The position numbers and the translations under genes are program-made. Under the pieces are notes generated by a model. The model saw nothing but the letters and a program-made list of their open reading frames with translations, did not search any database and had not been told where the DNA came from. A stretch of DNA of 64,000 nt from Bog-532 sp036495425 (GTDB taxonomy: Bacteria > Actinomycetota > Actinomycetes > Streptosporangiales > Streptosporangiaceae). Location: NCBI GenBank assembly GCA_036495425.1, contig DASXMW010000226.1:6958-70957 (forward strand), written 5' to 3'. This document shows positions 33,351 through 41,311 of the stretch, piece by piece (positions within the stretch are counted from its first letter, which is position 1; the number at the start of each line of letters is the position of its first letter).

Positions 33351-34589
33351 CCACGCCGGTCCCGGAGCGGGCGGGCGGCCGGGGGCCCGCCGCAGCCGCC
33401 CGACCCGGGCCACGAGCACAACCAGCAGCGCCAGGAAGACCAGGAACAGCACGATGGCGGCCACCGTGTAGGCGGTGACGAGGGTGTGGTCGCGGTGGAC
33501 GACCTGGATGGGACCGGGGTGGGCGAACCGGGCGCTGGCTGCCACGCCGGTGGCGGCCCGGCCGGCGGCCAGGCGGCCGGCGGCGGCCAGGGCGGCGGGC
33601 GCGTCGACCTCGCCGAAGCCGGTGGCCGGGCTGTAGCCGCCGGACGGGCGGTGCCGGGCCGAGGACAGCATGGCCCGCTCGACCTGGACCGGGGCCAGCC
33701 GCGGGTAGCGGGCCCGGATCAGCGTGGCCACCCCGGCCGCGATGGCCGAGGCCGGGCTGGTCCCGTCGGCTTCCAGGTAGCTGCCGCCGGGACCGGCGCC
33801 GACCACGTTCACGCCGGGCGCCGACAGCACGACCGATGAGTTCTGGTCCGAGAACGAGGCGCGCTTGCCGTTCGGGCCGACCGCGGCCACGGCGATCACG
33901 CCCGGGAACGCCGCCGGGTAGCTGAGCGGGGTGTAGCCGTGCTGGGCCGCGCCCATGTTGCCGGCCGCCGCGACCACCACCACCCCGTGGGCGGCCGCGT
34001 AGGCCAGGGCCGCGCGCAGGCCCTTGGTCGGGGCGGTGCTGCCCAGCGACATGTTGATGACGCGGGCGCCGTGGCGGACCGCGTACATGATGCCGCTGCC
34101 GATGGCGTTGTCGTTGGCGGACTCGGCGGCGAACTCGGAGAAGCCCGGTTCACCGTTGTCCAGGATGACCCGCACCGACAGGATCGACGCGGCGGGCGCG
34201 ACGCCGATCACGCCGGACCGGCGGCCGGCCCCGCTGCCGTGCCCGGCGATGAGCGAGGCGATGTAGGTGCCGTGCAGGTGCGGCGGGTGGTACCCGGCCG
34301 GGTCGATCCCGGCCGTCTCGTCGGGGCCGGTGGTCACCGAGCCGGTCAGGTCGGGCACGGAGCCGTCCGCCCCGGTGTCCAGCACGGCCACGGTGACGCC
34401 CTTCCCCCGGGTCACCGGCCAGGCCTGGGGGGCGTTGATCGCGACGAGCTGCGGCTGCTCGGCCGACCGGATGCTGCGCACCTCGATGGCCGGGCCAGAG
34501 CTCGCGGGTGTGGCGGCCAGGCCCGGCAGGGTGAGCAGCCCGGCCGTCGCCAGCCGGGCCAGGGCCATCAGGCCGGTCAGCACGACCAC
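33324..34589 (-). CDS. Membrane-anchored subtilisin-like serine protease (S8, mycosin-like)
   Basis: The 421-aa protease has a signal-like N-terminus (LMALARLATAGLLTLPGLAA) and the catalytic triad Asp in TVAVLDTGADG, His in HLHGTYIASLIAGHG and Ser in EADGTSPASAIAAGVATL. An oxyanion Asn lies in VVAAAGNMGAA, and a C-terminal membrane helix (VAAIVLFLVFLALLVVLVA) precedes a basic tail. This layout matches mycosins, the proteases of type VII secretion. No ESX component is visible in the window, so the link is by architecture only. Its GTG lies inside the upstream gene (13-bp overlap), so the two are translationally coupled. Confidence 0.88.
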   Translation of the reverse strand: MVVLTGLMALARLATAGLLTLPGLAATPASSGPAIEVRSIRSAEQPQLVAINAPQAWPVTRGKGVTVAVLDTGADGSVPDLTGSVTTGPDETAGIDPAGYHPPHLHGTYIASLIAGHGSGAGRRSGVIGVAPAASILSVRVILDNGEPGFSEFAAESANDNAIGSGIMYAVRHGARVINMSLGSTAPTKGLRAALAYAAAHGVVVVAAAGNMGAAQHGYTPLSYPAAFPGVIAVAAVGPNGKRASFSDQNSSVVLSAPGVNVVGAGPGGSYLEADGTSPASAIAAGVATLIRARYPRLAPVQVERAMLSSARHRPSGGYSPATGFGEVDAPAALAAAGRLAAGRAATGVAASARFAHPGPIQVVHRDHTLVTAYTVAAIVLFLVFLALLVVLVARVGRLRRAPGRPPAPGPAWSEQLAEPQ

Positions 34590-35356
34590 TCCGGGCGGTG
34601 ACAGGTCACCGTGACCGGCTGGCCCAGCGGCGTGCCCACGTCCTCGGCCAGCTCGGTGGCTGGTTCGAACGGGACGGTCTGCCGCTCGCCGGTGGCGGCG
34701 GCCGTGCGGCCGTCGGCGAAGCCCGCCACCGTGAGCACGGCGTACGGGCCGTCCTGCCGGCTCGAGGCGCCCTGGCGGCCCGCGTCGCTGAAGGCGGCCG
34801 CGCCGGTGCCGGGGAAGGCGGCCGCGCGCAGCCCGCGCACCGGGCTGCGGTCATCGGCGTAGTGGGCCAGGAAGGCGGCCGCCTGCCGGGGGGTGGGAAA
34901 GGCCAGGACGCCGATCGTGTACACCACCCCGCCGAGCTGGTCGACGTAGCTGGCCCGCAGCACGGCCCGGCAGCCGTGCTGGCGGGCGGTGGCGGCCACC
35001 GCCGCGTCCAGCGCGGCCGCGCAGCCGCCGGCCGGGCTGATGCCGGCCCGCCGGGCCGTCTCGTGGTCGAGCAGGTTGGAGTAGTAGGCCAGGGTGGCCG
35101 GGAAGATCTGGCCGGCCGGCTCGCGGGCCCAGCGGCTGGCCACGCCCAGGGCACCGGCCGCGGTCCGCTCGGCCCGGGTGGGCGGCCGGGTCAGCTCGGT
35201 GTGGGCGCGGCCCACGGCCACGATCGCGGCGGCCAGGCAGGCCAGGGCCAGCACCGCGACCGCGGCGATCACCCCCCACTGGCGGCGCCGGGGCGGGTTC
35301 GCGGGGAGGCCCGCCCCCGTCGGTGCCGTGGGGCCCTCCCCCGTCGGTGCCGCCAT
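34577..35356 (-). CDS. Membrane-anchored protein of unknown function, partner of the S8 protease
   Basis: The 259-aa protein has a proline-rich cytoplasmic N-terminus, one membrane helix (WGVIAAVAVLALACLAAAIV, residues 27-46) and an extracellular domain of about 210 residues. The outer domain contains cysteines in PAGGCAAALD, RQHGCRAV and, at the end, VTCHRPEWSC, suggesting disulfides. I do not recognise a family. The 13-bp overlap with the subtilase gene suggests they work together, for example as protease and anchor, substrate or inhibitor. Confidence 0.75.
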   Translation of the reverse strand: MAAPTGEGPTAPTGAGLPANPPRRRQWGVIAAVAVLALACLAAAIVAVGRAHTELTRPPTRAERTAAGALGVASRWAREPAGQIFPATLAYYSNLLDHETARRAGISPAGGCAAALDAAVAATARQHGCRAVLRASYVDQLGGVVYTIGVLAFPTPRQAAAFLAHYADDRSPVRGLRAAAFPGTGAAAFSDAGRQGASSRQDGPYAVLTVAGFADGRTAAATGERQTVPFEPATELAEDVGTPLGQPVTVTCHRPEWSC

Positions 35357-35385
35357 GTGCTGATCGTAGGGGGCGGCGGCCGGGA

Positions 35386-36174
35386 TCAGAGCGGCAGGGC
35401 GCGCTGCCGGAGCCAGTCGCTGAACTCGGTGGCCACGATCCGCTCGTTGCTGACCCCGTCGGCGGCGTCGGAGGCCAGCCAGACGATCGGCGGTCCCATG
35501 ATCTCCGGCTCGAGCAGGTCCGCGCGCGGCTCCTCCTCCGGCGGCAGCATGCCGGTACGGGTGGCGCCGCCGGGCAGCAGCATGTTGACCGTGACCCCGG
35601 TGCCGTCCAGGTCGGCGGCCATAATCCGGGACAGGGCCTCGGCCCCGGCCCGGGACGGGCCGTAGGGCACGAAGCCCCGCCGGGTCATGGTCGCGTGGTT
35701 CATGGAGACGTTGACGATGCGGCCGTGCCCGGCGGCCAGCATCAGCGGGGTGACCTCGCGGGCCACCAGGAAGTAGCCGGTCAGGTTGGTGCCGACCACG
35801 GCCCGGAAGCCGTCCGGGGGCACGGTCCAGAAGCCCCGCGGGTCGCTGACGAAGCGCGGGTTGACCGTGCGCATGCCCAGGCCGGCGTTGTTGATCAGCA
35901 GGTCGATGCCGCCCAGCCGGTCCACCGTGGCCTGGACGGCGGCCCGGACCGAGGCCTCGTCCCGGGTGTCCAGCCCGAGGCCGGCCGAGTTGGGCACGGT
36001 GGCGGCCACATCCTGGGCCCGGCCGGCCTCCCGGCCGGTGAGCACCACGCTGGCCCCGGCCCGGGCCAGCGCCGACGCCATGGCCCGGCCCAGCCCGCTG
36101 GTCCCCCCGGTCAGCAGCACCCGGCGGGCCACGATCACCGGCCCGGGGGCGGCGGGGTCCTCGATGTCAGCCAT
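35386..36174 (-). CDS. Short-chain dehydrogenase/reductase-family protein with altered catalytic residues
   Basis: The 262-aa protein has the NAD(P) motif LLTGGTSGLGRAMA and the structural NNAGLG. At the active site the sequence is VNVSMNHATMTRRGFVPYGPSRAG: the Tyr is kept, but the catalytic Lys position is Arg (YGPSR) and the Ser normally 13 residues before Tyr is Met. It may be a weakened enzyme, use other residues, or be a binding protein. The C-terminal part (MGPPIVWLASDAADGVSNER) is normal SDR. ATG 36174 is the start. Confidence 0.86.
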   Translation of the reverse strand: MADIEDPAAPGPVIVARRVLLTGGTSGLGRAMASALARAGASVVLTGREAGRAQDVAATVPNSAGLGLDTRDEASVRAAVQATVDRLGGIDLLINNAGLGMRTVNPRFVSDPRGFWTVPPDGFRAVVGTNLTGYFLVAREVTPLMLAAGHGRIVNVSMNHATMTRRGFVPYGPSRAGAEALSRIMAADLDGTGVTVNMLLPGGATRTGMLPPEEEPRADLLEPEIMGPPIVWLASDAADGVSNERIVATEFSDWLRQRALPL

Positions 36175-36241
36175 GAGGCATGCCTATCAGACCAGCGCGG
36201 AGCCGAGCCGTTCCACCGCCAGGTGCGGGTGCCGAAATCAC

Positions 36242-36278
36242 GTCTCGCCCCGCAGCGAACGATGCCGCGGGGCGAGAC
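36242..36278 (-). terminator. Strong hairpin after the GH18 gene
   Basis: A perfect 12-bp stem (GTCTCGCCCCGC with its complement) and 13-base loop lies 23 bp beyond the GH18 stop on the minus strand. Confidence 0.7.
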
Positions 36279-36300
36279 CTTCGATATGAAAATCGGGCTC

Positions 36301-37395
36301 CTAACGGGTGAAGTGCTCCAGGATGTGGCTGAAGTCCCAGGTGTTCTGGGTGATCCCGGAGCAGGCGCTGGCGCCGGTGGTGCCGGGGCAGCCGCCGTTG
36401 TCGCGCTGCACGGCCCAGATGGACAGCAGGGCCAGGCCGTGGCCGCGGGCGAAGTTCTCCACCTGCTGGGTGTCGGCCAGGTGAGTGATCTCGGTCTGGC
36501 CCGGGTAGTCGTCGATGCCGGGCATGAGCGTGACGCCGAGCAGCGCCCACAGCCGGGCCGGGCTGGTGTGCGGGTACACCGAGGCCAGCTGGGTGTGGGT
36601 GCTGGTGGCGGCGCTGATACTGTCGGCGCCCATGGGCAGCGGGCTCGGCTCGCTGGCCAGGTAGTAGTCGAACGTCATCACGTTGACGACGTCGACCCGG
36701 GTGCCGGTGGCCACCGCGTTCTGCAGCACGGCCAGGCCGTCGGCGGTCAGCCCGGTCGGCTCCACCGGCAGCGTGTACTGCACCTGCAGCGGCCGGTGAT
36801 GGCGGGTGGCCCAGTGCTCGACCAGCTCGAGGGCCTGGTTGCGGCGCTCGATGCCGGCCGGGTTGGTCAGGGAACTGGCTTCCACGTCCATGTCGAGCCG
36901 GGTCAGGTGGTAGGTCGTCAGCACCGACTCGTAGTCGGCCGCGATCGCGTTCACGTCGGTGCAGGAGTCGGCGATCTCGGTCCCGGTCGAGTCCGCGCCG
37001 TACCCGCCGAAGCTGGCGATCGCGTTGCCGCCGTGCCGCTGCAGGGTGGCGATGTCGCTGGCGAAGGTGCTGCCGGGGACGGGCTCGGTGCTGTCGCCGT
37101 TCCAGGTCAGGGCGCAGGAGCCGGCGGTGGCGGTCTGGAGGAAGGCGATCGTCTCATACGGCGAGCGGGACGCCTGGGCGCTGCCGGCGATGCTCGCGGT
37201 CCCGCTGCCTTCCAGCCAGGACTCGAAGTAGGGCGCGTACACGTGCTGCGGCCAGGCCCGGTACGGGCCGGCGCTGGCGGTCTGCGCGGGGGCGGCCGGG
37301 GCGGCGGTCTGAGCCATGGCCGCCTGGGCCCCGAAGGTCGAGGCGGCCAGCACGGCGGCGCTGGACACCAGCCATCTGAAGCGTGTTCGGGTCAC
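36301..37395 (-). CDS. Secreted GH18 (chitinase-like) glycosidase
   Basis: The 364-aa protein starts at GTG 37395 (GGGAGG six bases upstream) with a signal peptide (RFRWLVSSAAVLAASTFGAQ, cut after AMA). The barrel contains FGGYGADS and the catalytic LTRLDMDVEAS strand, matching the family DxxDxDxE motif except that its first Asp is missing, with the acid Glu retained. VVNVMTFDYYLAS is the later GH18 strand. It is probably exported to act on chitin or related beta-1,4-GlcNAc polymers; activity needs the Glu only as acid. A palindromic motif lies 28 bp upstream. Confidence 0.82.
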   Translation of the reverse strand: MTRTRFRWLVSSAAVLAASTFGAQAAMAQTAAPAAPAQTASAGPYRAWPQHVYAPYFESWLEGSGTASIAGSAQASRSPYETIAFLQTATAGSCALTWNGDSTEPVPGSTFASDIATLQRHGGNAIASFGGYGADSTGTEIADSCTDVNAIAADYESVLTTYHLTRLDMDVEASSLTNPAGIERRNQALELVEHWATRHHRPLQVQYTLPVEPTGLTADGLAVLQNAVATGTRVDVVNVMTFDYYLASEPSPLPMGADSISAATSTHTQLASVYPHTSPARLWALLGVTLMPGIDDYPGQTEITHLADTQQVENFARGHGLALLSIWAVQRDNGGCPGTTGASACSGITQNTWDFSHILEHFTR

Positions 37396-37422
37396 GTCAT
37401 GCCTCCCAAAATCCGGAATTAT

Positions 37423-37438
37423 TAAGAAACTTTCCTTA
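37423..37438. promoter_or_regulatory. Palindromic operator-like motif before the GH18 gene
   Basis: TAAGAAACTTTCCTTA is an A/T-rich imperfect palindrome in very G/C-rich surroundings. From memory, similar TTAGGAAAGTTTCCTAA-type sites precede secreted hydrolase genes in several actinobacteria; the responsible regulator is not known to me. Confidence 0.4.
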
Positions 37439-37585
37439 CATAAGCACTCGGGAGGGAGAGGGGTCAAGAGGGCAGGGCCGAGCCCCGGGCAGGCCGGGTG
37501 GGGCGGGGGGCGAATCGGGGGCCGGGGGCAGGTGAGTGCGGGAGGGATCGTGACGAGCGGGGCCGGCCCGGTCAAGATGGGGGGT

Positions 37586-38179
37586 ATGGGAGAGCTGATC
37601 GTGCTGCGGCACGGGGAGACCGAGTGGAGCCGGGACGGGCGGCACACGGGGCGGACGGACATCCCGCTGACCCCGGCTGGGGAGGCGGCCGCGGCCGAGC
37701 TCAAGCCCGCGGTGGCCAAGCTGGACGTGGTGGCCACGTTCTGCAGCCCGGCCGAGCGGGCCCGGCGGACGGCGGAGCTGGCCGGGTTGCCGAACATCAG
37801 CATCGACCCCGACCTGTGGGAGTGGGACTACGGGGGTTACGAGGGCCGGACGACCAAGGACATCCAGGCCGGCCGGCCCGGCTGGTACCTGTGGCGCGAC
37901 GGCGTCATCCCCGGCGACGCCGAGCATCCGGGCGAGACCATCGAGCAGGTCGGGGCGCGGGCCGACCGGGTGCTGGCCAAGGTCCGGCCGCTGCTGGCCC
38001 AGGGCAACGTGGCGCTGGTCGCGCACGGGCACATCCTGCGCATCCTGACCGCGCGCTACCTGGGGCTGGCGCCGGACGGGGGGCGGCTGTTCGCCCTGGG
38101 CACCGGGACCGTCTCCGCCCTGGGCACCGAGCACGGCGAGCCGGTCATCAGCAGCTGGAACGTGCCGCCCACGGCCTGA
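37586..38179 (+). CDS. Histidine phosphatase-family protein
   Basis: The 197-aa protein shows the phosphohistidine motif LIVLRHGETEWSRDGRHTG, the arginine motif FCSPAERARRTAELAG and the C-terminal VALVAHGHILRILTARYLG. These define the phosphoglycerate-mutase-like/acid-phosphatase branch. The family start MGELIVLRHGETEW gives ATG 37586; ATG 37577 and GTG 37550 (behind GGAGGG) are in-frame alternatives. Substrate unknown. Its TGA directly abuts the convergent cutA stop. Confidence 0.88.
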   Translation: MGELIVLRHGETEWSRDGRHTGRTDIPLTPAGEAAAAELKPAVAKLDVVATFCSPAERARRTAELAGLPNISIDPDLWEWDYGGYEGRTTKDIQAGRPGWYLWRDGVIPGDAEHPGETIEQVGARADRVLAKVRPLLAQGNVALVAHGHILRILTARYLGLAPDGGRLFALGTGTVSALGTEHGEPVISSWNVPPTA

Positions 38180-38512
38180 TCAGGCCCGGGTCTCCTCGGT
38201 GATCCAGTCCAGGTAGGCCGGGGAGCCGTGCAGGATGGGCAGGGCGATGATCTCCGGTTCGTCGTAGCTGTGGCGTTCGGTCAGCAGGGCGGCCAGCTCG
38301 TCGAAGCGGTCGGCGGGCAGCTTGAGCATGATCAGCCATTCCTCGGCCCGCTCGATGCCGTCGTCCCACCAGTAGGTGCTGGTCATCGGGCCGGTCACCT
38401 GGGCGCAGGCGGCGAGCCGGGCCTCGACCGCCACCCGGGCCAGCTCCATGGCTTCCGGGCGTGAGTCGGTGGTCGTCTGTACCTGCAGGTACTCCGCCGC
38501 TGAGCCGCTCAT
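38180..38512 (-). CDS. cutA: Divalent-cation tolerance protein CutA
   Basis: The 110-aa protein is a CutA1: VQTTTDSRPEAMELARVAVE, RLAACAQVTGPMTSTYWWDD, EEWLIMLKLPADRFDELAAL and SYDEPEIIALPI, which form the trimeric ferredoxin-like fold. It is linked to tolerance of copper and other divalent cations in E. coli, although the mechanism is unclear. ATG 38512 follows GGAGGG. Confidence 0.92.
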   Translation of the reverse strand: MSGSAAEYLQVQTTTDSRPEAMELARVAVEARLAACAQVTGPMTSTYWWDDGIERAEEWLIMLKLPADRFDELAALLTERHSYDEPEIIALPILHGSPAYLDWITEETRA

Positions 38513-38552
38513 CGCGCCGCCCTCCGCCACCATGGCCCTGATCGTACGCCGC

Positions 38553-38558
38553 TAGACT
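38553..38558 (+). promoter_or_regulatory. -10 TAGACT, leaderless start of purC
   Basis: TAGACT, seven bases, GTG at 38566. No Shine-Dalgarno is present, so the mRNA most likely begins at the GTG. Confidence 0.6.
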
Positions 38559-38565
38559 CCGGGGC

Positions 38566-39399
38566 GTGCAGCTCGTGCATTCCGGCAAGGTCCGTGACCT
38601 GTACGCCGACGGCGACGACCTGATCCTGGTCGCTTCGGACCGGGTCAGCGTCTACGACGTGATCCTGCCGACGCCGATCCCGGACAAGGGCAAGATCCTC
38701 ACCCAGCTGTCGCTGTGGTGGTTCGGCCAGCTGGCCGGCCTGGTGCCGAACCACGTCATCTCCGCGACCGACGTGCCGCCGGAGTGGGCCGGCCGGGCCA
38801 TCCGGTGCCGGCGCCTGGACATGGTGCCGGTCGAGTGCATCGCCCGCGGCTACCTGGCCGGCCTCGGGCTGGCCTCCTACCGGGAGACCGGCACGATCTC
38901 CGGGGTGGCGCTGCCGCCCGGGCTGACCGAGGGCGCCCAGCTGCCGGAGCCGGTGTTCACCCCGACCACCAAGGCGGCCGAGGGCCACGACGAGCCGCTC
39001 AGCTACGACGAGACCGTGGCCGAGGTCGGCGCCGGCCTGGCCGCCGAGCTGAGGCGGATCACGCTCGAGGTGTACCGGCGCGGGGCCGGGCTGGCCGTGG
39101 AGCGCGGGGTGATCATCGCCGACACCAAGCTCGAGTTCGGGCTGGCCCCGGACGGCTCGGTGATCCTGGCCGACGAGGTGCTGACCCCGGACTCGTCCCG
39201 GTTCTGGCCGCGGGCGCAGTGGCAGCCGGGGCGGCCCCAGCACTCGCTGGACAAGCAGTTCGTGCGCGACTGGTCGGCCACGCTGGACTGGGACCGGACC
39301 CCGCCCGGGCCGCCGATCCCCGACGAGATCGTGGCCGCGACCCGGGACCGCTACATCGACGTCTACCAGCGCCTGACCGGCGAGACCTGGAAGGGTTAG
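38566..39399 (+). CDS. purC: Phosphoribosylaminoimidazole-succinocarboxamide synthase
   Basis: SAICAR synthase of purine biosynthesis joins aspartate to CAIR. The 277-aa protein shows HSGKVRDLYADGDDLILVAS, SVYDVILPTPIPDKGKILTQ, VPVECIARGYLAG, IIADTKLEFGL and DEVLTPDSSRFWP, all PurC motifs. It is alone here; no other pur gene is present in the window. The gene ends four bases before the convergent FAH-family gene. Confidence 0.95.
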   Translation: MQLVHSGKVRDLYADGDDLILVASDRVSVYDVILPTPIPDKGKILTQLSLWWFGQLAGLVPNHVISATDVPPEWAGRAIRCRRLDMVPVECIARGYLAGLGLASYRETGTISGVALPPGLTEGAQLPEPVFTPTTKAAEGHDEPLSYDETVAEVGAGLAAELRRITLEVYRRGAGLAVERGVIIADTKLEFGLAPDGSVILADEVLTPDSSRFWPRAQWQPGRPQHSLDKQFVRDWSATLDWDRTPPGPPIPDEIVAATRDRYIDVYQRLTGETWKG

Positions 39400-39403
39400 C
39401 CCC

Positions 39404-40300
39404 TCAGCCCTCAGCCTGGGCGGGCCGCCAGCGCCACTTGCCGTGGTCGCCGGGCTCGGCCACCACCTGGTTGCGGATGGTGCCGACGCCGTCCACGGCG
39501 ATCTCGATGGTCTGGCCGGGCTCCAGCCAGACCGGTGGCGTGCGGGCGTAGCCGACGCCGCCCGGGGTGCCGGTGGCGATGACGTCGCCGGGGCGCAGGG
39601 TGGTGAACGAGGAGTAGAACTCGACCGTGCTCGGGATGTCGACCAGCATCTGCGAGGTCCGGGCCTGCTGCATGACCTCGCCGTCCAGCCTGGTGGTCAG
39701 CGTGGTGTCGAGGATGTCGACCTCGTCCGCGGTGACGACCTCGGGGCCGATCGGCATCGAGCCGTCGAAGTTCTTGCCCGGGATCCACTGGCTGGCCGCG
39801 CGCTGCCAGTCGCGCGCGGAGGCGTCGTTGAGCACGGTGAAGCCGGCGATCGCGTTCATGGCCTCGCCGGCCGGGATGTAGCGGCCGCCCGCGCCGATGA
39901 CGATGCCGACCTCGCCCTCGTAGTCGTAGCCCTCGGTCAGGACCGGGACGACCAGGTCGGCGTACGGGCCGATCACGGTCTCGGGACTGCGCATGAAGAC
40001 GTTCGGGAACGAGGGCAGCTCCCGCCCGCCCTCGGCCACGTGATCGGCGTAGTTCAGGCCCAGGCAGTGGATGACCCGCGGGGAGGGCACGGCCGGGCCG
40101 AAATACCGCTCCTCGTACTCCCGGCCCGGCGCGGAAGCCGCCGTTTGCGCGGCTTCCATCCCGGCCGGGCCGTCGTCGAGCAGGGCCTGAAGGGTGGCGT
40201 AGCGGTCGTTGCCGGTCGCCTCGGCCACGTCGACGTACCCGCTGCGGCCGCGGACGTGCAGGCGGGGTCCGTTCGGCGTGTTGATGGTGGCGAGCCTCAC
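39404..40300 (-). CDS. Fumarylacetoacetate hydrolase-family protein
   Basis: The 298-aa protein has the FAH fold with the metal site YDYEGEVGIVIGAGG (Glu/Glu/Asp), VLNDASARDWQR, KNFDGSMPIGPEV and IATGTPGGVGY. Members cleave or decarboxylate 1,3-diketo acids: fumarylpyruvate hydrolase, homoprotocatechuate isomerase/decarboxylase, ureidoglycolate lyase. It is near, but not in, the pca operon. GTG 40300 follows GAGGAG, which lies in one arm of a long inverted repeat. Confidence 0.9.
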   Translation of the reverse strand: MRLATINTPNGPRLHVRGRSGYVDVAEATGNDRYATLQALLDDGPAGMEAAQTAASAPGREYEERYFGPAVPSPRVIHCLGLNYADHVAEGGRELPSFPNVFMRSPETVIGPYADLVVPVLTEGYDYEGEVGIVIGAGGRYIPAGEAMNAIAGFTVLNDASARDWQRAASQWIPGKNFDGSMPIGPEVVTADEVDILDTTLTTRLDGEVMQQARTSQMLVDIPSTVEFYSSFTTLRPGDVIATGTPGGVGYARTPPVWLEPGQTIEIAVDGVGTIRNQVVAEPGDHGKWRWRPAQAEG

Positions 40301-40309
40301 GTGACTGAT

Positions 40310-40385
40310 CTCCTCGGGGCCGGGGCCGGCGGGGCCGGGCGGGCGGTTATCGATGCCCGTCGATCATAGATCCGGCCCCGAGGAG
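40310..40385 (-). promoter_or_regulatory. 14-bp perfect inverted repeat enclosing a -10 and covering the ribosome binding site
   Basis: Arms 40310-40323 and 40372-40385 are perfect complements (CTCCTCGGGGCCGG). On the coding strand the distal arm contains the GAGGAG Shine-Dalgarno of the FAH gene; the loop holds TATGAT (40363-40368), a strong -10. Read-through RNA from the lipoprotein gene would fold and hide the ribosome binding site, while RNA started at TATGAT would not. Confidence 0.6.
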
Positions 40386-40403
40386 CAGCTCAGGCGGCCG
40401 GAG

Positions 40404-41240
40404 TCACCAGCAGGAGCCGGAGCCGCAGCCGCCGCCGTTGACCGGGGAAGTCACAACGGGCGCGGGTGCGGCCGGGGTGGTCGGGGCGGCCGCGGGCGCG
40501 GTCGGCGGGGCCGGCGGGCTGGTGTGCTTGGCCGTGGTCTTGCCCGTGCTGGAGCCGGAGCCCGAGCCCATGCCGGACGAGCCGGCGCCGACCTGGGTGC
40601 CCGAGCCGTAGCCGGTCCCGTTGCCGCCACCGGACGAGCCCATGCCGCCGGACGAGCCGCCCATGCCCATGGTCTTGCTGGGCGTGGGCGAGGCCATCAT
40701 GCCGCCGGACGACTTGACCAGCAGCGAGCCGGTGATGACGTGCCACACGCCGGCCGCGCCGTTGCCCGAGGTATCGCCGGGGGCCATGTCGCCGGCGTAG
40801 GTGTAGAGCGGGTAGCCGTCGTAGGTGGCCTGGGTGGTGCCGTCCATGTCCTTCACGCTGCCAAGCGATCCGGCGAACTTGACCCCCATGGCCGCCGCTG
40901 GCTTGCCCTTGACCGCGGGCCACTCCTTGGCGCAGCTCATGGTGCAGGTGGACGCCGCGCCCCGCATGTCCTTGGAGTAGACGTACAGGGTGTCGCCCTT
41001 GCTGTCGGTGAGCACCTTGCCGATCTTGGTGGTCTTCATGGTCAGGGTGGCCGTGGTGGTCCCCATCCCGTTGGTGCTGCCGCCGCCCATCATCGCTGAC
41101 GCCGTCGGCGAAGCGCTCATGCTGGATCCGCCGTAGGCGGAACCAGCGTTCATGCTGCTACCGGAACTACCGCACGCCGCCAGCAGGAATACCAGTCCGC
41201 TCAGCCCAATGGCGGGAGCGGCCCAGGCGCGATTCCGCAT
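40404..41240 (-). CDS. Lipoprotein with secreted-repeat (PF03640-like) domain
   Basis: The 278-aa lipoprotein has the lipobox LLAACGSS, a Ser/Met/Gly-rich linker and two repeats of the type GKVLTDSKGDTLYVYSKD ...CTMSCAKEWPAV and YDGYPLYTYAGDMAPGDTSG, as in the COG4315/PF03640 family of unknown role. The C-terminal 110 residues are Gly/Ser/Met then Pro/Ala/Thr-rich and end GGGCGSGSCW, so two cysteines sit at the very end. A role in metal or redox chemistry at the cell surface is possible but unproven. Confidence 0.8.
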   Translation of the reverse strand: MRNRAWAAPAIGLSGLVFLLAACGSSGSSMNAGSAYGGSSMSASPTASAMMGGGSTNGMGTTTATLTMKTTKIGKVLTDSKGDTLYVYSKDMRGAASTCTMSCAKEWPAVKGKPAAAMGVKFAGSLGSVKDMDGTTQATYDGYPLYTYAGDMAPGDTSGNGAAGVWHVITGSLLVKSSGGMMASPTPSKTMGMGGSSGGMGSSGGGNGTGYGSGTQVGAGSSGMGSGSGSSTGKTTAKHTSPPAPPTAPAAAPTTPAAPAPVVTSPVNGGGCGSGSCW

Positions 41241-41311
41241 TACACGTCTCCTTCACGTTGACCCCCGCTCGATGTCACTCAAGCGGGTCACGCGCGGGCC
41301 GTGGGCGCGGT

